Shown here piece by piece: positions 33,214 to 42,639 of a stretch of 64,000 bases of DNA; within the stretch, counting starts at the first letter, position 1, and every line of letters begins with the position of its first letter. Under the pieces are notes generated by a model. That model worked only from the letters and a program-made list of their open reading frames with translations, was not told the origin of the DNA and searched no databases. The translations under genes and the position numbers were made by a program. Source of the stretch: Microbispora sp. H13382. Lineage in GTDB: Bacteria > Actinomycetota > Actinomycetes > Streptosporangiales > Streptosporangiaceae. The stretch lies in NCBI RefSeq assembly GCF_014161445.1, contig NZ_JABBXA010000018.1:1-64000 (forward strand), written 5' to 3'.

Positions 33214-34400
33214 GATGTCTCCTCTTCATAGGGCAGGCCCACGTAGTTCTCCGCCAGCGTCGTCCCGGCCGCCTCCGACGACGTCACGTAGTCGAGGTAG
33301 GAGGTCTGCAGCTTCCTGGCGTAGGCGTCGTCGGACTCGAACGTGTGCAGCAGCGTCGTCATCCACCACGAGAAGTGCTGGGCCCGCCACACCCGGGGCA
33401 GGCAGGCCCGCGAGTAGTCGTCCAGGGCCTGCGTCGACCCGTCGGCGAAGAAGCGCGCCAGCGCCTCGGTCAGCACCCGCACGTCGGCAACCGCCAGGTT
33501 GAGCCCCTTCGCCCCGGTCGGCGGCACGATGTGCGCCGCGTCCCCGGCCAGGAACAGCCTGCCGTACTGCATGGGCTCGGCCACGAAGCCGCGCATCGGC
33601 GTGATCCCTCTTTCGACGATGTCGCCGGTCGCGAGGGTGAAGCCGGGGACGGTCTCCAGCCGGGCCCGCAGCTCGGCCCAGATCCGTTCGTCGGGCCACT
33701 CGGCGAGGTCCTCGTCGGGCGCCACCTGCAGATAGAAGCGGCTGATCTCCGGGGAGCGCATGCTGTGCAAGGCGAAGCCGCGCTCGGTCCGCGCGTAGAT
33801 CAGCTCCTCCGACGACGGCTTCACCCGGGCCAGGATGCCGAGCCAGGCGAAGGGGTAATCGCGGCGGTACTCGGTCAGCACGCCCTCGGGGATCGACGGC
33901 CGGGACACGCCGTGGAAGCCGTCGCACCCCGCGATCACGTCGCAGTCCAGCCGCTGCTGCGTCCCGTCGGAGCCGGTGAAGGTGAGGTACGGCCGGTCGG
34001 TCGCCGCGTCGTGCACCGCCACGTCGTCCACCTCGAAGCGGACGTCGCCCCCGGCCGCCAGCCGGGCGGCGATGAGGTCCTTGACGACCTCCTGCTGGCC
34101 GTACACGGTGATGGCCCGGCCGGGCACCAGCCGCTCGAAGGCGATCCGGTGGCCCGCTCCGCCGTACCGCAGCTCGATGCCGTGGTGGGGCAGGCCCTCC
34201 CGCAGCATCCGCTCGCCGACGCCCGCCTCGACGAGCGTGTCCACCGTGCCCTGTTCGAGCACCCCGGCCCGCACCCGCCGCTCGACGTACTCCCTGCTGC
34301 GGCGTTCGAACACCACGGACTCGATCCCGCGCAGATGGAGGAGATGGGAGAGCAGCAGGCCTGCCGGTCCTGCTCCGATGATCCCGACCTGAGTTCGCAT
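33210..34400 (-). CDS. pobA: 4-hydroxybenzoate 3-monooxygenase
   Basis: This 396-residue class A flavoprotein hydroxylase has the FAD Rossmann motif GIIGAGPAGLLLSHLLHLRG, the DG motif in CDVIAGCDGFHGVSRPSI and the GD motif GRLFLAGDAAHIVPPTGAKGLNLA. The substrate-site fragments RVRAGVLEQGTVDTL and ARTERGFALHSMRSPE match PobA. It converts 4-hydroxybenzoate to protocatechuate using NAD(P)H and O2. It leads the operon through pcaHGBDC and on to 27437, and is divergent from the IclR regulator with a 69-bp gap. Confidence 0.95.
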   Translation of the reverse strand: MRTQVGIIGAGPAGLLLSHLLHLRGIESVVFERRSREYVERRVRAGVLEQGTVDTLVEAGVGERMLREGLPHHGIELRYGGAGHRIAFERLVPGRAITVYGQQEVVKDLIAARLAAGGDVRFEVDDVAVHDAATDRPYLTFTGSDGTQQRLDCDVIAGCDGFHGVSRPSIPEGVLTEYRRDYPFAWLGILARVKPSSEELIYARTERGFALHSMRSPEISRFYLQVAPDEDLAEWPDERIWAELRARLETVPGFTLATGDIVERGITPMRGFVAEPMQYGRLFLAGDAAHIVPPTGAKGLNLAVADVRVLTEALARFFADGSTQALDDYSRACLPRVWRAQHFSWWMTTLLHTFESDDAYARKLQTSYLDYVTSSEAAGTTLAENYVGLPYEEETS

Positions 34401-34443
34401 GGCCCAAGCATCGGGAAGTATCCGCCGTCCCGCGTAGGCTTTG

Positions 34444-34460
34444 CTTCTACTCAGTGGAAG
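34444..34460. promoter_or_regulatory. Palindromic operator between pobA and its IclR regulator
   Basis: CTTCTACTCAGTGGAAG is a 17-bp imperfect palindrome around a central C, with arms CTTCYACT/AGTRGAAG. It sits in the 69-bp gap between divergent genes, partly over the regulator's leader. IclR-family PobR/PcaR-type proteins bind such sites, so control of both directions is likely. Confidence 0.65.
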
Positions 34461-34469
34461 AGGAGGCGC

Positions 34470-35234
34470 ATGTCCGGCGGCGCACGCGATCTGGGGCGTT
34501 CCGTGACCTCCCGGGCGCTGGCCATCCTCGGCGCCTTCGACGTCCACCATCCCCGGCTCACGCTGACGGAGATCGCCGGACGGACCGGCATGGCGCTGAG
34601 CACCGTCCACCGGCTCGTGGGCGAGCTGGAGGACTGGCGCGCGCTGCGCCGCGGCGCCGACGGGCGCTACCAGATCGGCCGCCGTCTGTGGGAGCTGGGA
34701 CAGCTCGCCCCCGACCCGCTGCAGGAGGTGGCGCACCCCTGGCTGCAGGAGCTGTTCGGCGGCACCGGCGAGAACGTCCACCTGGCGGTGCGTGACGGGG
34801 TCGAGGTGCTCTACGTGGACAAGGTGTACGGCAAGCGGGCGGTGCCGATCGTGTCGCGGACCGGCTCGCGCCTGCCCATGCACCCGACCGGCGTCGGCAA
34901 GGCGCTGCTCGCCTACGAACCGGGCTGGTTCGTCGGCGCCTACCTGTCCCGGCCGCTGGAGCGGCCCACCCCGCACACCATCACCGAGCCGGGCCGGCTG
35001 GCCCGCGAGCTGGTCCAGGTGCGCGCCCAGGGGTACGCGACGACGCACGAGGAGATGACGCTCGGCTCCTGCTCGGCGGCCGCGCCGGTGCTGGTCGGGG
35101 ACCGGCCCGTCGCGGCCGTCGGCATCGTGGTGTCGTCACGGCGGGTGCGTGAGCTGCCCCGCCTGGTCGACCCGCTGCTGGCCGTCGCGGCCGGCATCGC
35201 CGGCGACTACCGGGCGGCCGTCACGCGGGCCTGA
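34470..35234 (+). CDS. IclR-family regulator of the pob-pca operon (PobR-like)
   Basis: The 254-residue protein has an N-terminal winged HTH (SRALAILGAFDVHHPRLTLTEI, then MALSTVHRLVGELEDW) and a C-terminal IclR effector domain (VHLAVRDGVEVLYVDKVYGK; PMHPTGVGKALLAY; GSCSAAAPVLVGDRPVAAVGIVV). AGGAGG precedes ATG 34470. Divergence from pobA and the intergenic palindrome identify it as the likely regulator; whether it activates or represses, and its effector (4-hydroxybenzoate or protocatechuate), are inference. Confidence 0.88.
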   Translation: MSGGARDLGRSVTSRALAILGAFDVHHPRLTLTEIAGRTGMALSTVHRLVGELEDWRALRRGADGRYQIGRRLWELGQLAPDPLQEVAHPWLQELFGGTGENVHLAVRDGVEVLYVDKVYGKRAVPIVSRTGSRLPMHPTGVGKALLAYEPGWFVGAYLSRPLERPTPHTITEPGRLARELVQVRAQGYATTHEEMTLGSCSAAAPVLVGDRPVAAVGIVVSSRRVRELPRLVDPLLAVAAGIAGDYRAAVTRA

Positions 35235-35240
35235 GGCGTC

Positions 35241-35672
35241 TTACAGCGGCGTGCAGGTCACATTGCTCAGCCCGAAGGTGCCGCCCGTGGAGTTGCCGAC
35301 CGCGGTGATGTTCACGCTCCCGCCGGGCGCGATCGCGCCGTTCCAGGACACGTTGGTGGCGGTGACGTTCCGCCCCGTCTGCGTCCAGGACGTGGTGAGC
35401 AGGGAGAAGAGCTTCTCGTCCCGGGTGAACGTCCAGGAGACCCGCCAGCCGGTCAACGGCGTCGCACTGGTGTTGACCACCTTCCCCTCCGCCGTGAACC
35501 CCCCGGGGAAGGAATGCACGGTCGGGAAGCTGACGGAGCAGGACGCCGTGTCCGCGTGCGCGGCGGGAGCGCCGATCGCCGCGGTGGCGGCCAGCGCGGC
35601 CGCGGCGATCCAGAGGGTCCGCCCGCGCCTGAAACCGGTTTCATGAGCGCCCGAAAAAAAGAGCCCTGCCAT
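35241..35672 (-). CDS. Small secreted protein with a CBM2-like domain
   Basis: This 143-residue protein starts with a basic segment and hydrophobic core (GFRRGRTLWIAAAALAATAA) ending in a signal-peptidase site near PAAHADTA. The mature part is a single carbohydrate-binding CBM2-like beta-sandwich: CSVSFPTVHSFPGGFTAEGK, LTGWRVSWTFT, TNVSWNGAIAPGGSVNITAVG and a final Cys. The Cys near each end would form the family disulfide. There is no catalytic domain, so it binds polysaccharide or serves another scaffold role. ATG 35672 is preceded by AGAGGA. It is convergent with the IclR gene at 6 bp. Confidence 0.85.
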   Translation of the reverse strand: MAGLFFSGAHETGFRRGRTLWIAAAALAATAAIGAPAAHADTASCSVSFPTVHSFPGGFTAEGKVVNTSATPLTGWRVSWTFTRDEKLFSLLTTSWTQTGRNVTATNVSWNGAIAPGGSVNITAVGNSTGGTFGLSNVTCTPL

Positions 35673-35807
35673 TGCCTGTCCTCTCGTCGTGCCGGGATCT
35701 CCGGCGGCCGATTCGACGAACCTCGCTCCAGGAATGCCACCATGATCACGGGCGGATGTCAGGTACACGGGCCGGACGCCGTCCGTCGTCCCGGCACGGG
35801 TGTGAAA

Positions 35808-35855
35808 GTTTCATCGGTCCCCCGGAGCGGGACATCTCTGTGGGACTTTCGTCCC
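35808..35855. promoter_or_regulatory. DosR-like box upstream of the hydrogenase operon
   Basis: GGGACTTTCGTCCC (35842-35855) matches all eight defined positions of GGGNCNNNNGNCCC and most of the mycobacterial DosR consensus TTSGGGACTWWAGTCCCSAA. It ends 62 bp before the hydB start. A half-site-quality minus-strand box, GGGACCGATGAAAC (35808-35821), lies upstream, matching six of eight. The main box differs by one base from the box at 343-356. Confidence 0.65.
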
Positions 35856-35917
35856 TGCTGAGCGCCCGCCGGCCGCCGTACTGTGAGCGGGAGGGCCGAA
35901 CGGGCGAGGGGGACGCC

Positions 35918-36988
35918 GTGGACGCCGTCGTGATCGAAACTCTGGAACCCCTGGTGGCCGAGCTGCGGGCCGGGGGCTATGCCGTCGTGGGACCGGTGGT
36001 GCGCGAGCGCGTCATCCGCTTCGAGGAGATCGCCTCGGCCGACCGGCTCGCCCGGGGCTGGACCGACGTCCAGGAGCCCGGACGGTACCGCCTGACCGAG
36101 GGCGCCGGCGAGATGATCTTCTCGTTCGCGGCGAGTCCCGACTCCGCCAAGGCGTACACCCAGCCGCCCCGCCAGACACTCTTCCGGATGCGCGGCGAAC
36201 AGATCGAGGAGGCGGAGGAGGACGCGCCGCGGGTCGCCCTCCTCGGCCTGCGGGCCTGTGACCTGGCCGCCATCGCCGTGCAGGACCGGGTCTTCCTCGG
36301 TGGCAGGCACCCCGACCCGGCATACCTGCGGCGGCGGCGGGCCCTGCTGCTGATCGCGGTCAACTGCGCCGTCCCCGGCGGCACCTGCTTCTGCGTCTCC
36401 ATGCACACCGGTCCCCGGGCCACGACCGGGTTCGACCTCGCCCTCACCGAGCTGGCCGCGCCGCACCGGTTCGTCGTCGAGACCGGCAGCGAGCGGGGCG
36501 AGCGGATCGCCGCGGCGCTGCCGCACCGCCCCGCCTCGGCCGAAGACCTGGCGGCCTCCGCCGAGGTGTCCCGTAACGCCGCCGAGCACATGGGCCGCCA
36601 CGTGGAGACCGAGGGGATCCAGGAACGGCTGTCGGCGCACGACTCGCCGCGCTGGGCGCAGGTCGGCGCCCGCTGCCTCACCTGCACCAACTGCACCATG
36701 GTCTGCCCCACCTGCTTCTGCAGCACCGTCGAGGACGCCACGTCGTTCACCGACGGCACGGCCGAGCGGATCGAGCGCTGGGACTCCTGCTTCACGCTGG
36801 ACTTCTCCGAGGTCAACGGGACGCCGGTGCGCGGCTCGAACGCCGGCCGCTACCGCCAGTGGCTCACCCACAAGTTCTCGACCTGGATCGACCAGTTCGG
36901 CATGTCCGGCTGCGTCGGCTGCGGGCGCTGCATCACCTGGTGTCCCGTCGGCATCGACGTCACCGAGGAGCTGGCGAACCTGCCATGA
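35918..36988 (+). CDS. hydB: Group 3b [NiFe]-hydrogenase beta subunit (4Fe-4S)
   Basis: This 356-residue iron-sulfur protein of the sulfhydrogenase HydB type carries two C-terminal cysteine clusters, [16 protein letters not shown] and [16 protein letters not shown], each suited to a 4Fe-4S centre. Upstream parts include [22 protein letters not shown], typical of this subunit. It relays electrons between the hydrogenase dimer and the NAD(P)-binding subunit. I start at GTG 35918 after GAGGGGG. First gene of a five-gene operon with a DosR-like box upstream. Confidence 0.92.
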   Translation: MDAVVIETLEPLVAELRAGGYAVVGPVVRERVIRFEEIASADRLARGWTDVQEPGRYRLTEGAGEMIFSFAASPDSAKAYTQPPRQTLFRMRGEQIEEAEEDAPRVALLGLRACDLAAIAVQDRVFLGGRHPDPAYLRRRRALLLIAVNCAVPGGTCFCVSMHTGPRATTGFDLALTELAAPHRFVVETGSERGERIAAALPHRPASAEDLAASAEVSRNAAEHMGRHVETEGIQERLSAHDSPRWAQVGARCLTCTNCTMVCPTCFCSTVEDATSFTDGTAERIERWDSCFTLDFSEVNGTPVRGSNAGRYRQWLTHKFSTWIDQFGMSGCVGCGRCITWCPVGIDVTEELANLP

Positions 36989-37812
36989 CCGGCGGCCCGC
37001 ACCCGATGACGCCGGCGCCGTACCGCGTGCGGTCCCGTCGTCCGGACCGGGCCGACACCGTGACCCTGACGCTGGAGCCGGTACGCGGGGACTGCCCGCC
37101 GTTCTGGCCGGGCCAGTTCACCATGCTGTACGCCCCGGGCGTGGGGGAGATCGCGGTCTCGATCAGCGGGCGGGCCCGCTCCGGCGGCTACACGCAGACG
37201 ATCAGGGCCGTGGGCGCGGTCAGCGCCGCCCTGTGCGGCAAGCGGCCCGGCGACGTCGTCGGCCTGCGCGGGCCGTACGGCCAGGGCTGGAGCCTGCGCG
37301 CCGCGGCGGGCCTCGACGTGGTGGTGGTCGCGGGCGGGCTGGGCCTCGCCCCGCTGCGGCCGGTCGTGCGGGCGCTGCTGCGGGACCGGCCCGGATACGG
37401 CCGGATCAGCGTGATAGCCGGCAGCCGGGCTCCCGGCCTGCTCCTGTATTCCCGGGACCTGGCCTGCTGGGCCCGGCAGGGCGCCGACGTCCGGGTGACC
37501 GTGGACCACCCCGACCACGCCTGGCGCGGGCCGGTCGGGCTGGTCACCCACCTGATCGACCGGATCGTCTTCGAGCCGCGCCGCACGTACGCCTTCGTGT
37601 GCGGGCCGGAGGTCATGATGCGGACGGCGGCGGCGGAGCTGGTGCGGCGCGGCGTCGCCCCCGGCCGGGTGGAGCTGTCGCTGGAGCGGAACATGAAGTG
37701 CGCGGTGGCCCGCTGCGGCCACTGCCAGTTCGGCCCGCTGTTCGTGTGCGAGGACGGGCCCGTGCTGCGCTACGACCGCGTGGCGCCGATGCTCGCCGTC
37801 CCGGAGCTGTAG
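36985..37812 (+). CDS. hydG: Group 3b hydrogenase gamma subunit (FAD/NAD(P) diaphorase)
   Basis: The 275-residue protein has a ferredoxin-reductase-like fold: [21 protein letters not shown] for FAD binding, [12 protein letters not shown], an NAD(P)-binding [20 protein letters not shown], and [13 protein letters not shown]. The C-terminal motif C-x4-C-x2-C-x10-C (in [12 protein letters not shown]) suits a 2Fe-2S cluster. It transfers electrons between hydrogenase and NAD(P)H. ATGA couples it to hydB. Confidence 0.92.
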   Translation: MTGGPHPMTPAPYRVRSRRPDRADTVTLTLEPVRGDCPPFWPGQFTMLYAPGVGEIAVSISGRARSGGYTQTIRAVGAVSAALCGKRPGDVVGLRGPYGQGWSLRAAAGLDVVVVAGGLGLAPLRPVVRALLRDRPGYGRISVIAGSRAPGLLLYSRDLACWARQGADVRVTVDHPDHAWRGPVGLVTHLIDRIVFEPRRTYAFVCGPEVMMRTAAAELVRRGVAPGRVELSLERNMKCAVARCGHCQFGPLFVCEDGPVLRYDRVAPMLAVPEL

Positions 37813-37824
37813 AAAGGAGCGGCG

Positions 37825-38607
37825 ATGCCCCGGCTGGCCGTGTGGAAGTTCGCCTCGTGCGACGGATGCCAGCTCACGTTCCTCGACTGCGAGGACGAGC
37901 TGCTCTCCGTCGCGGCCCGGGTGGAGATCGCCTATTTCCTCGAGGCGTCCAGCGTCCTCGGGCCCGGCCCGTACGACCTGTCGCTCGTGGAGGGATCGAT
38001 CACCACCCCGGAGGACCTGGAGCGCATCAGGCACGTGCGCCGGGTGTCGAAGCGGCTGGTCACGATCGGCGCGTGCGCCACCGCGGGCGGCATCCAGGCG
38101 CTGCGCGACTTCGCCGACGTGAAGGAGTTCGCCGCGGTGGTCTACGCCCGGCCCGACTACATCGCCACCCTGGACCGCTCGACCCCGATCGCCGCCCACG
38201 TGCCGGTCGACTTCGAGCTGCGCGGCTGCCCGCCGGACAAGCACCAGCTGCTCGAAGTGATCTCGGCGTTCCTCGCCGGGCGGCGGCCGGTGGTGCCCGC
38301 GCACAGCGTGTGCGTGGAGTGCAAGGCCAGGGGCAACGCCTGCGTGATGGTCGCGCACGGCACCCCCTGCCTGGGGCCGGTCACGCAGGCGGGCTGCGGG
38401 GCGCTGTGCCCGACCTTCAACCGGGGCTGCTACGGCTGCTTCGGGCCGATGGAGAGCCCCAACCACGCGTCGCTGAACCACTGGATGCGCGGGCTCGGCA
38501 TGAGCACCCCCGAGCTGGTGCGGATCTACCGGACCTACCACGCCACGGCCGAGCCCTTCCGGCGGGCGGCCGAGGACGCGCAGGAGTTCGAGGAGGGGGA
38601 GGAGTGA
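37825..38607 (+). CDS. hydD: Group 3b hydrogenase small (delta) subunit
   Basis: The 260-residue small subunit has proximal-cluster cysteines in [16 protein letters not shown] and further cysteines at [28 protein letters not shown] and [19 protein letters not shown]. No Tat signal peptide is present, which fits a cytoplasmic group 3 enzyme. AGAAAGGAG lies before ATG 37825. It pairs with the large subunit that overlaps its end by 4 bp. Confidence 0.94.
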   Translation: MPRLAVWKFASCDGCQLTFLDCEDELLSVAARVEIAYFLEASSVLGPGPYDLSLVEGSITTPEDLERIRHVRRVSKRLVTIGACATAGGIQALRDFADVKEFAAVVYARPDYIATLDRSTPIAAHVPVDFELRGCPPDKHQLLEVISAFLAGRRPVVPAHSVCVECKARGNACVMVAHGTPCLGPVTQAGCGALCPTFNRGCYGCFGPMESPNHASLNHWMRGLGMSTPELVRIYRTYHATAEPFRRAAEDAQEFEEGEE

Positions 38608-39905
38608 CCCACAAGACGGTGCGGATCGGCGCCCTGACCCGGGTGGAGGGCGAGGGCGCGCTGGTCGTGCACGCCCGCGATGGCCGGATCGCCGGCCTGG
38701 AGCTGCGGATCTACGAGCCGCCCCGGTTTTTCGAGGCGATGCTGCGGGGCCGGGACCACACCGAGCCGCCCGACATCACCGCCCGCATCTGCGGCATCTG
38801 CCCCGTCGCGTACCAGATGAGCGCCTGCCAGGCGATCGAGGCCGCCTGCGGGGCCGAGGTCACCGGCCCGCTGCGCGACCTGCGGCTGCTGCTGTACTAC
38901 GGCGAGTGGATCGAGTCGCACGCGCTGCACGTCTACCTGCTGCACGCGCCCGACTTCCTCGGCTACGACAGCGGCGTCGCGATGGCCGCCGATCACCGCG
39001 ACCTGGTGGAGCGCGGACTCGAACTGAAGAAGGCCGGCAACGAGCTGGTCACCGCGATCGGCGGGCGGCCCATCCACCCGGTCAACGTCAGGGTCGGCGG
39101 GTTCTACCGGGTGCCGTCCCGGCGCGAGCTCGCCCCCGCCGCCGAGCGGCTGCGCCGCGCCCGCGACCACGCACTCGCCACCGTCGCCTGGGTCGCCGGG
39201 TTCGACTTCCCCGACGTCGAGCACGACTACCGGTTCCTCGCGCTGCGCCACCCCGGCGAGTACGCCATCCTGTCCGGCGCGGTCGGCGCCGGCGACGGGC
39301 GCGCGGAACCGGCGAGCTTCGCGGTCGCGGACTGGCCGGACCACGTGACCGAGGAACAGGTGCCGCACTCCACCGCGCTGCACGCCCGGCTCGATGGCGA
39401 GACGGGCTACCTCACCGGCCCGCTGGCCCGCTACGCGCTCAACTCGGCGCGCCTGTCCCCGGTGGCGCGGGAGGCGGCCGCCGCCGCCGGTCTCGGCTCC
39501 GTCTGCCGCAACCCCTACCGCGCCATCATCGTGCGGGCCGTGGAGATCGTGCACGCCTGTGACGAGGCGCTGCGCCTCCTCGACGGGTACGCCGAGCCGG
39601 AGCGGCCGTGCGTGCCGGTCGAGGCCCGGCCGGGTGCCGGCCACGGCGCGTCGGAGGCCCCGCGCGGCACGCTCTACCACCGCTACCGGCTTGACGACGG
39701 CGGCCTGGTCGCCGAGGCCGACATCGTGCCGCCGACCGCGCAGAACCAGGCGCGCATCGAGGCGGACCTGCGCGACCTGCTGGCCCCGCGGCTCACCCTG
39801 CCCGAGGACGAGCTCGCCGCGCTGTGCGAGAAGGCGATACGCAACCACGACCCCTGTATCTCCTGCTCGGCGCACTTCCTGGACCTGCGCGTGGATCATG
39901 GCTGA
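38604..39905 (+). CDS. hydA: Group 3b [NiFe]-hydrogenase large (alpha) subunit
   Basis: This 433-residue catalytic subunit has the nickel-binding N-terminal motif [14 protein letters not shown] (L1) and C-terminal [13 protein letters not shown] (L2). L1 ends in Tyr, not the His of group 1 enzymes, as is usual for group 3b. The nine residues after the L2 His are the expected propeptide removed by a maturation protease. Such a protease follows directly. GTG 38604 overlaps the small-subunit stop (GTGA). These enzymes interconvert H2 and NADPH, helping redox balance in hypoxia. The hyp accessory genes are not in this window. Confidence 0.95.
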   Translation: MTHKTVRIGALTRVEGEGALVVHARDGRIAGLELRIYEPPRFFEAMLRGRDHTEPPDITARICGICPVAYQMSACQAIEAACGAEVTGPLRDLRLLLYYGEWIESHALHVYLLHAPDFLGYDSGVAMAADHRDLVERGLELKKAGNELVTAIGGRPIHPVNVRVGGFYRVPSRRELAPAAERLRRARDHALATVAWVAGFDFPDVEHDYRFLALRHPGEYAILSGAVGAGDGRAEPASFAVADWPDHVTEEQVPHSTALHARLDGETGYLTGPLARYALNSARLSPVAREAAAAAGLGSVCRNPYRAIIVRAVEIVHACDEALRLLDGYAEPERPCVPVEARPGAGHGASEAPRGTLYHRYRLDDGGLVAEADIVPPTAQNQARIEADLRDLLAPRLTLPEDELAALCEKAIRNHDPCISCSAHFLDLRVDHG

Positions 39906-40365
39906 GACCGTGGTCGTCGGCCTCGGGAGCGATCTGCGCGGCGACGACGCGGCGGGCCTGGAGGTCGCCAGGCGGCTGCGGGGCACGCTGCCGCCGTCCG
40001 TCGCGGTCGTGGAGAGCTGCGGTGACCCGGCGGCGCTGGTCGAGGCGTGGTCGGGCGCCGCGCTCGCGATCGTGGTCGACGCCGTCTCCTCCGGCGCTCC
40101 GCCCGGCACCGTACACATGCCCGTGCCGATGCCGCTGCGGTCTCGTTCACTCGCGGGCTCTCACGGGCTGGGGCCGGCCGACGCCGTCGAGCTGGGGCGC
40201 GCCCTCGGCCGGCTGCCCGGCGAGCTGGTCGTCGTCGGCATCGAGGGCGGCGACTTCACCCCTGGTGCCCCGATGACTCCGCCGGTCCTGGCCGCGGTCC
40301 GCCGTACGGCCCGTGGGCTGCGGGAACGGCTGACCCGGGAACGGCCTGGCGGACCTCGAACGTGA
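39898..40365 (+). CDS. Hydrogenase maturation protease
   Basis: The 155-residue protein is of the HycI/HyaD peptidase family: [23 protein letters not shown] with the nickel-sensing acidic residue, then [17 protein letters not shown] and [17 protein letters not shown] with the conserved His. It trims the C-terminus of HydA after nickel insertion. ATG 39898 overlaps hydA by 8 bp. Its last 110 bp overlap the convergent OsmC gene. Confidence 0.92.
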   Translation: MAETVVVGLGSDLRGDDAAGLEVARRLRGTLPPSVAVVESCGDPAALVEAWSGAALAIVVDAVSSGAPPGTVHMPVPMPLRSRSLAGSHGLGPADAVELGRALGRLPGELVVVGIEGGDFTPGAPMTPPVLAAVRRTARGLRERLTRERPGGPRT

Positions 40366-40747
40366 CCCGCGGCGGCACCCGCAACGTGGTGCGGACGGCG
40401 CAGTGCTCCAGGACCGACAGGAGCGAGGCGCGCAGCCCCGCGGGCAGGCCGGGGGCGTCCACCGACAGCTCGACCTGGTCGATCCGCCCGGGACACACGC
40501 CGAGGCTGTACCGCGCGGTCACGTCGACCCCGGCGGGCAGCTGGCGCTGGCGCAGGTAGCGTTCGGCGCAGCAGGCGACTCCGGCGGCCACGCTGCCCAC
40601 GAACAGCTCGGCCGGCGTGGGCCCGGTGTCGCTCCCGCCGGCGTCCGCGGGCTGGTCGGTGCGGACCGTGTGGCGCCGGATCCGGACGTCGAACCGATCG
40701 GCTCCGTGCCAGGCGACCCGGATGACGCCGTCACGCCGCTCACTCAT
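40256..40747 (-). CDS. OsmC/Ohr-family peroxiredoxin-like protein
   Basis: This 163-residue protein has the OsmC fold with two candidate redox cysteines: one in VGSVAAGVACCAERYLRQR and one in LLSVLEHCAVRTTL. The family detoxifies organic hydroperoxides. The last ~25 residues (Gly/Pro-rich) extend beyond the normal domain end and are encoded antisense to the hydrogenase protease. This 110-bp convergent overlap is unusually long. OsmC beside a hydrogenase in a stress island is consistent with redox stress control. Confidence 0.87.
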   Translation of the reverse strand: MSERRDGVIRVAWHGADRFDVRIRRHTVRTDQPADAGGSDTGPTPAELFVGSVAAGVACCAERYLRQRQLPAGVDVTARYSLGVCPGRIDQVELSVDAPGLPAGLRASLLSVLEHCAVRTTLRVPPRVTFEVRQAVPGSAVPAAHGPYGGPRPGPAESSGHQG

Positions 40748-40938
40748 GGCCCACCCCCGCGGGTCCGATCCGGCTCATATCCGAGTATGTCTGCGTATGT
40801 CCGAGGCTGGGAGCGGGTGGGCGTACACGGACCGTAAGAAGCCGGTAGCAACCTGGCAAAGGGCCGGAGCCGGGAGTGCTCCGGTTTGCGACACTTCATC
40901 TGTGGCGGATACGCGTGGCGCCGACGGGGGAGGCGGCC

Positions 40939-42639
40939 ATGATCCCGCGGACTCACCTGGACGGCCTGCTGACCGAGCTGCACACGAGGCTGCAGGCGGT
41001 CCTGTCGACGCGCGACCGGGTCCACGCGCTGCTCGAGGCGGTCGTCTCGGTGGGCGGGGAGCTCGATCTGGAGACCGTGCTGCGCCGGATCGTCGAGACC
41101 GCCGCCGCGCTGGTCGACGCCCGATACGGCGCGCTCGGCCTGATCGGTGAGGACCACACCCTTGCCCGGTTCGTCCCGGTGGGGCTGAGTGAGCAGGAGA
41201 TCGCCCGGATCGAGCACTGGCCGCACGGGCTCGGCCTGCTCGGGCTGCTGATCAAGGAGCCCCGGCCGCTGCGCCTGGCCCGCATCTCCGACCACCCCGA
41301 GTCGTACGGCTTCCCACCCGGCCACCCTCCGATGACCGGTTTCCTCGGCGTGCCCGTACGGGTCCGGGGGGAGGTGTTCGGCAACCTCTACCTGACGGAC
41401 AAGCGCGGGGGAGGGGGGTTCGACGAGGACGACGAGGCGATGGTCGTCGCCCTCGCCGGCGCCGCCGGGGTGGCGATCGAGAACGCCCGCCTGTACGAGG
41501 ACACCCGCCGCAGGGAGACCTGGCTGCGGGCGTCCGCGGAGATCACCACGAGCCTGCTGTCCGGCGCCGAGACGCCGCGGGTGCTGACGCTGATCGCCGG
41601 CCACGCCCGGCGGATGGCCGCCGCCGACGCGGTGGCGATCCTCCTGCCCGAGGAGGGCGGGCGGACGCTGCGGGTCGCGATCACGGACGGTGAGATCATC
41701 GGGGCCGCGGTGCGGGGGCGCCGGCTGCCCGTCGAGGGCTCGCTGGCCGGGCAGGCCTTCGTCCGCGCGGAACCCCGCGTGGTCACCGACCTGGGCGACA
41801 CCGACCTGATCACCGCCTTCGGGGAGGCGGCGGGGACCGGCGCGGTGTGCGCGGTGCCGCTGGGGGCGCCGGGAGCGGTGCGGGGGGTGCTGTCGCTGGG
41901 CAGGCGGCCGGGCCGCATCCCGTTCAGCCGCCCGGAGGTGTGCATGCTGCACTCCTTCGCCGGCCACGCGGCCGTCGCGCTCGAACTGGACGAGACGCGC
42001 AGGGACGCCGAACGGCTCGGCCTGCTCGAGGAGCGCGACCGCATCGCCAAGGACCTGCACGACGTCGTCATCCAGCGGTTGTTCGCGGTCGCGATGACGC
42101 TGACGGGCGCCGTCAGGCTCGAGAAGCACCCGGAGGTGGCCGCGCGCCTGCGGACCGCGATCGACGAACTCGACGGCACGATCCGGCAGATCCGCACCAC
42201 GATCTTCGCCCTGCGGGCCCCGGCCGGCGCCCCGGGGCTGCGCGCCAGGCTGGTCGAGCTGGTGGAGGGCGCGCGGGAGCCCCTCGGCTTCCTGCCGGCC
42301 CTGCGCCTGGAGGGCCAGCTCGACACCCGGGTGCCCGCCGTCGTCGGGGAGCACCTGCTGGCCGTCGCGCGGGAGGCGATCTCCAACGTGGTGCGGCACG
42401 CCCACGCCGGCAGGGTCGCCGTCACCGTGCGCCTGGACAAGGACCGCCTGACCCTGCACGTGGAGGACGACGGGGTCGGCATCCCCGCGCGGGGGCGCCG
42501 CAGCGGCCTGCGCAACCTGTGCGAGCGCGCCGAGAGCCTTGGCGGGTCCTGCGCCGCCGAGGCCCTCGCCACCGGGGGCACCCGCCTGTGCTGGAGCGTC
42601 CCGCTGCCGCTGACGTCAGGAGGAGGCGACGCGCCATGA
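40939..42639 (+). CDS. DevS/DosT-like GAF-GAF histidine kinase
   Basis: The 566-residue kinase has no membrane segments. GAF-A spans about residues 40-190 and closely resembles the DevS/DosT haem domain (HGLGLLGLLIKEPRPLRL; YGFPPGHPPMTGFLGVPVRVRG). His129 in FPPGHPPM aligns with the DevS region I recall as holding the haem-ligating His. GAF-B follows (about 200-345). HisKA_3 has phospho-acceptor His in RIAKDLHDVVIQRLFAVAM, and HATPase_c has REAISNVVRHA and DDGVGIP. It would sense O2, NO or CO. GGGGGAGG precedes the ATG. No response-regulator gene is adjacent; a universal stress gene is coupled instead. Confidence 0.9.
   Translation: MIPRTHLDGLLTELHTRLQAVLSTRDRVHALLEAVVSVGGELDLETVLRRIVETAAALVDARYGALGLIGEDHTLARFVPVGLSEQEIARIEHWPHGLGLLGLLIKEPRPLRLARISDHPESYGFPPGHPPMTGFLGVPVRVRGEVFGNLYLTDKRGGGGFDEDDEAMVVALAGAAGVAIENARLYEDTRRRETWLRASAEITTSLLSGAETPRVLTLIAGHARRMAAADAVAILLPEEGGRTLRVAITDGEIIGAAVRGRRLPVEGSLAGQAFVRAEPRVVTDLGDTDLITAFGEAAGTGAVCAVPLGAPGAVRGVLSLGRRPGRIPFSRPEVCMLHSFAGHAAVALELDETRRDAERLGLLEERDRIAKDLHDVVIQRLFAVAMTLTGAVRLEKHPEVAARLRTAIDELDGTIRQIRTTIFALRAPAGAPGLRARLVELVEGAREPLGFLPALRLEGQLDTRVPAVVGEHLLAVAREAISNVVRHAHAGRVAVTVRLDKDRLTLHVEDDGVGIPARGRRSGLRNLCERAESLGGSCAAEALATGGTRLCWSVPLPLTSGGGDAP

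Noticed and set aside
40748-40938. DosR-like box upstream of the GAF kinase
   Set aside because: Searched both strands by eye: only half-sites (for example GGGCCGGAGCCGGG) that fail several defined positions.
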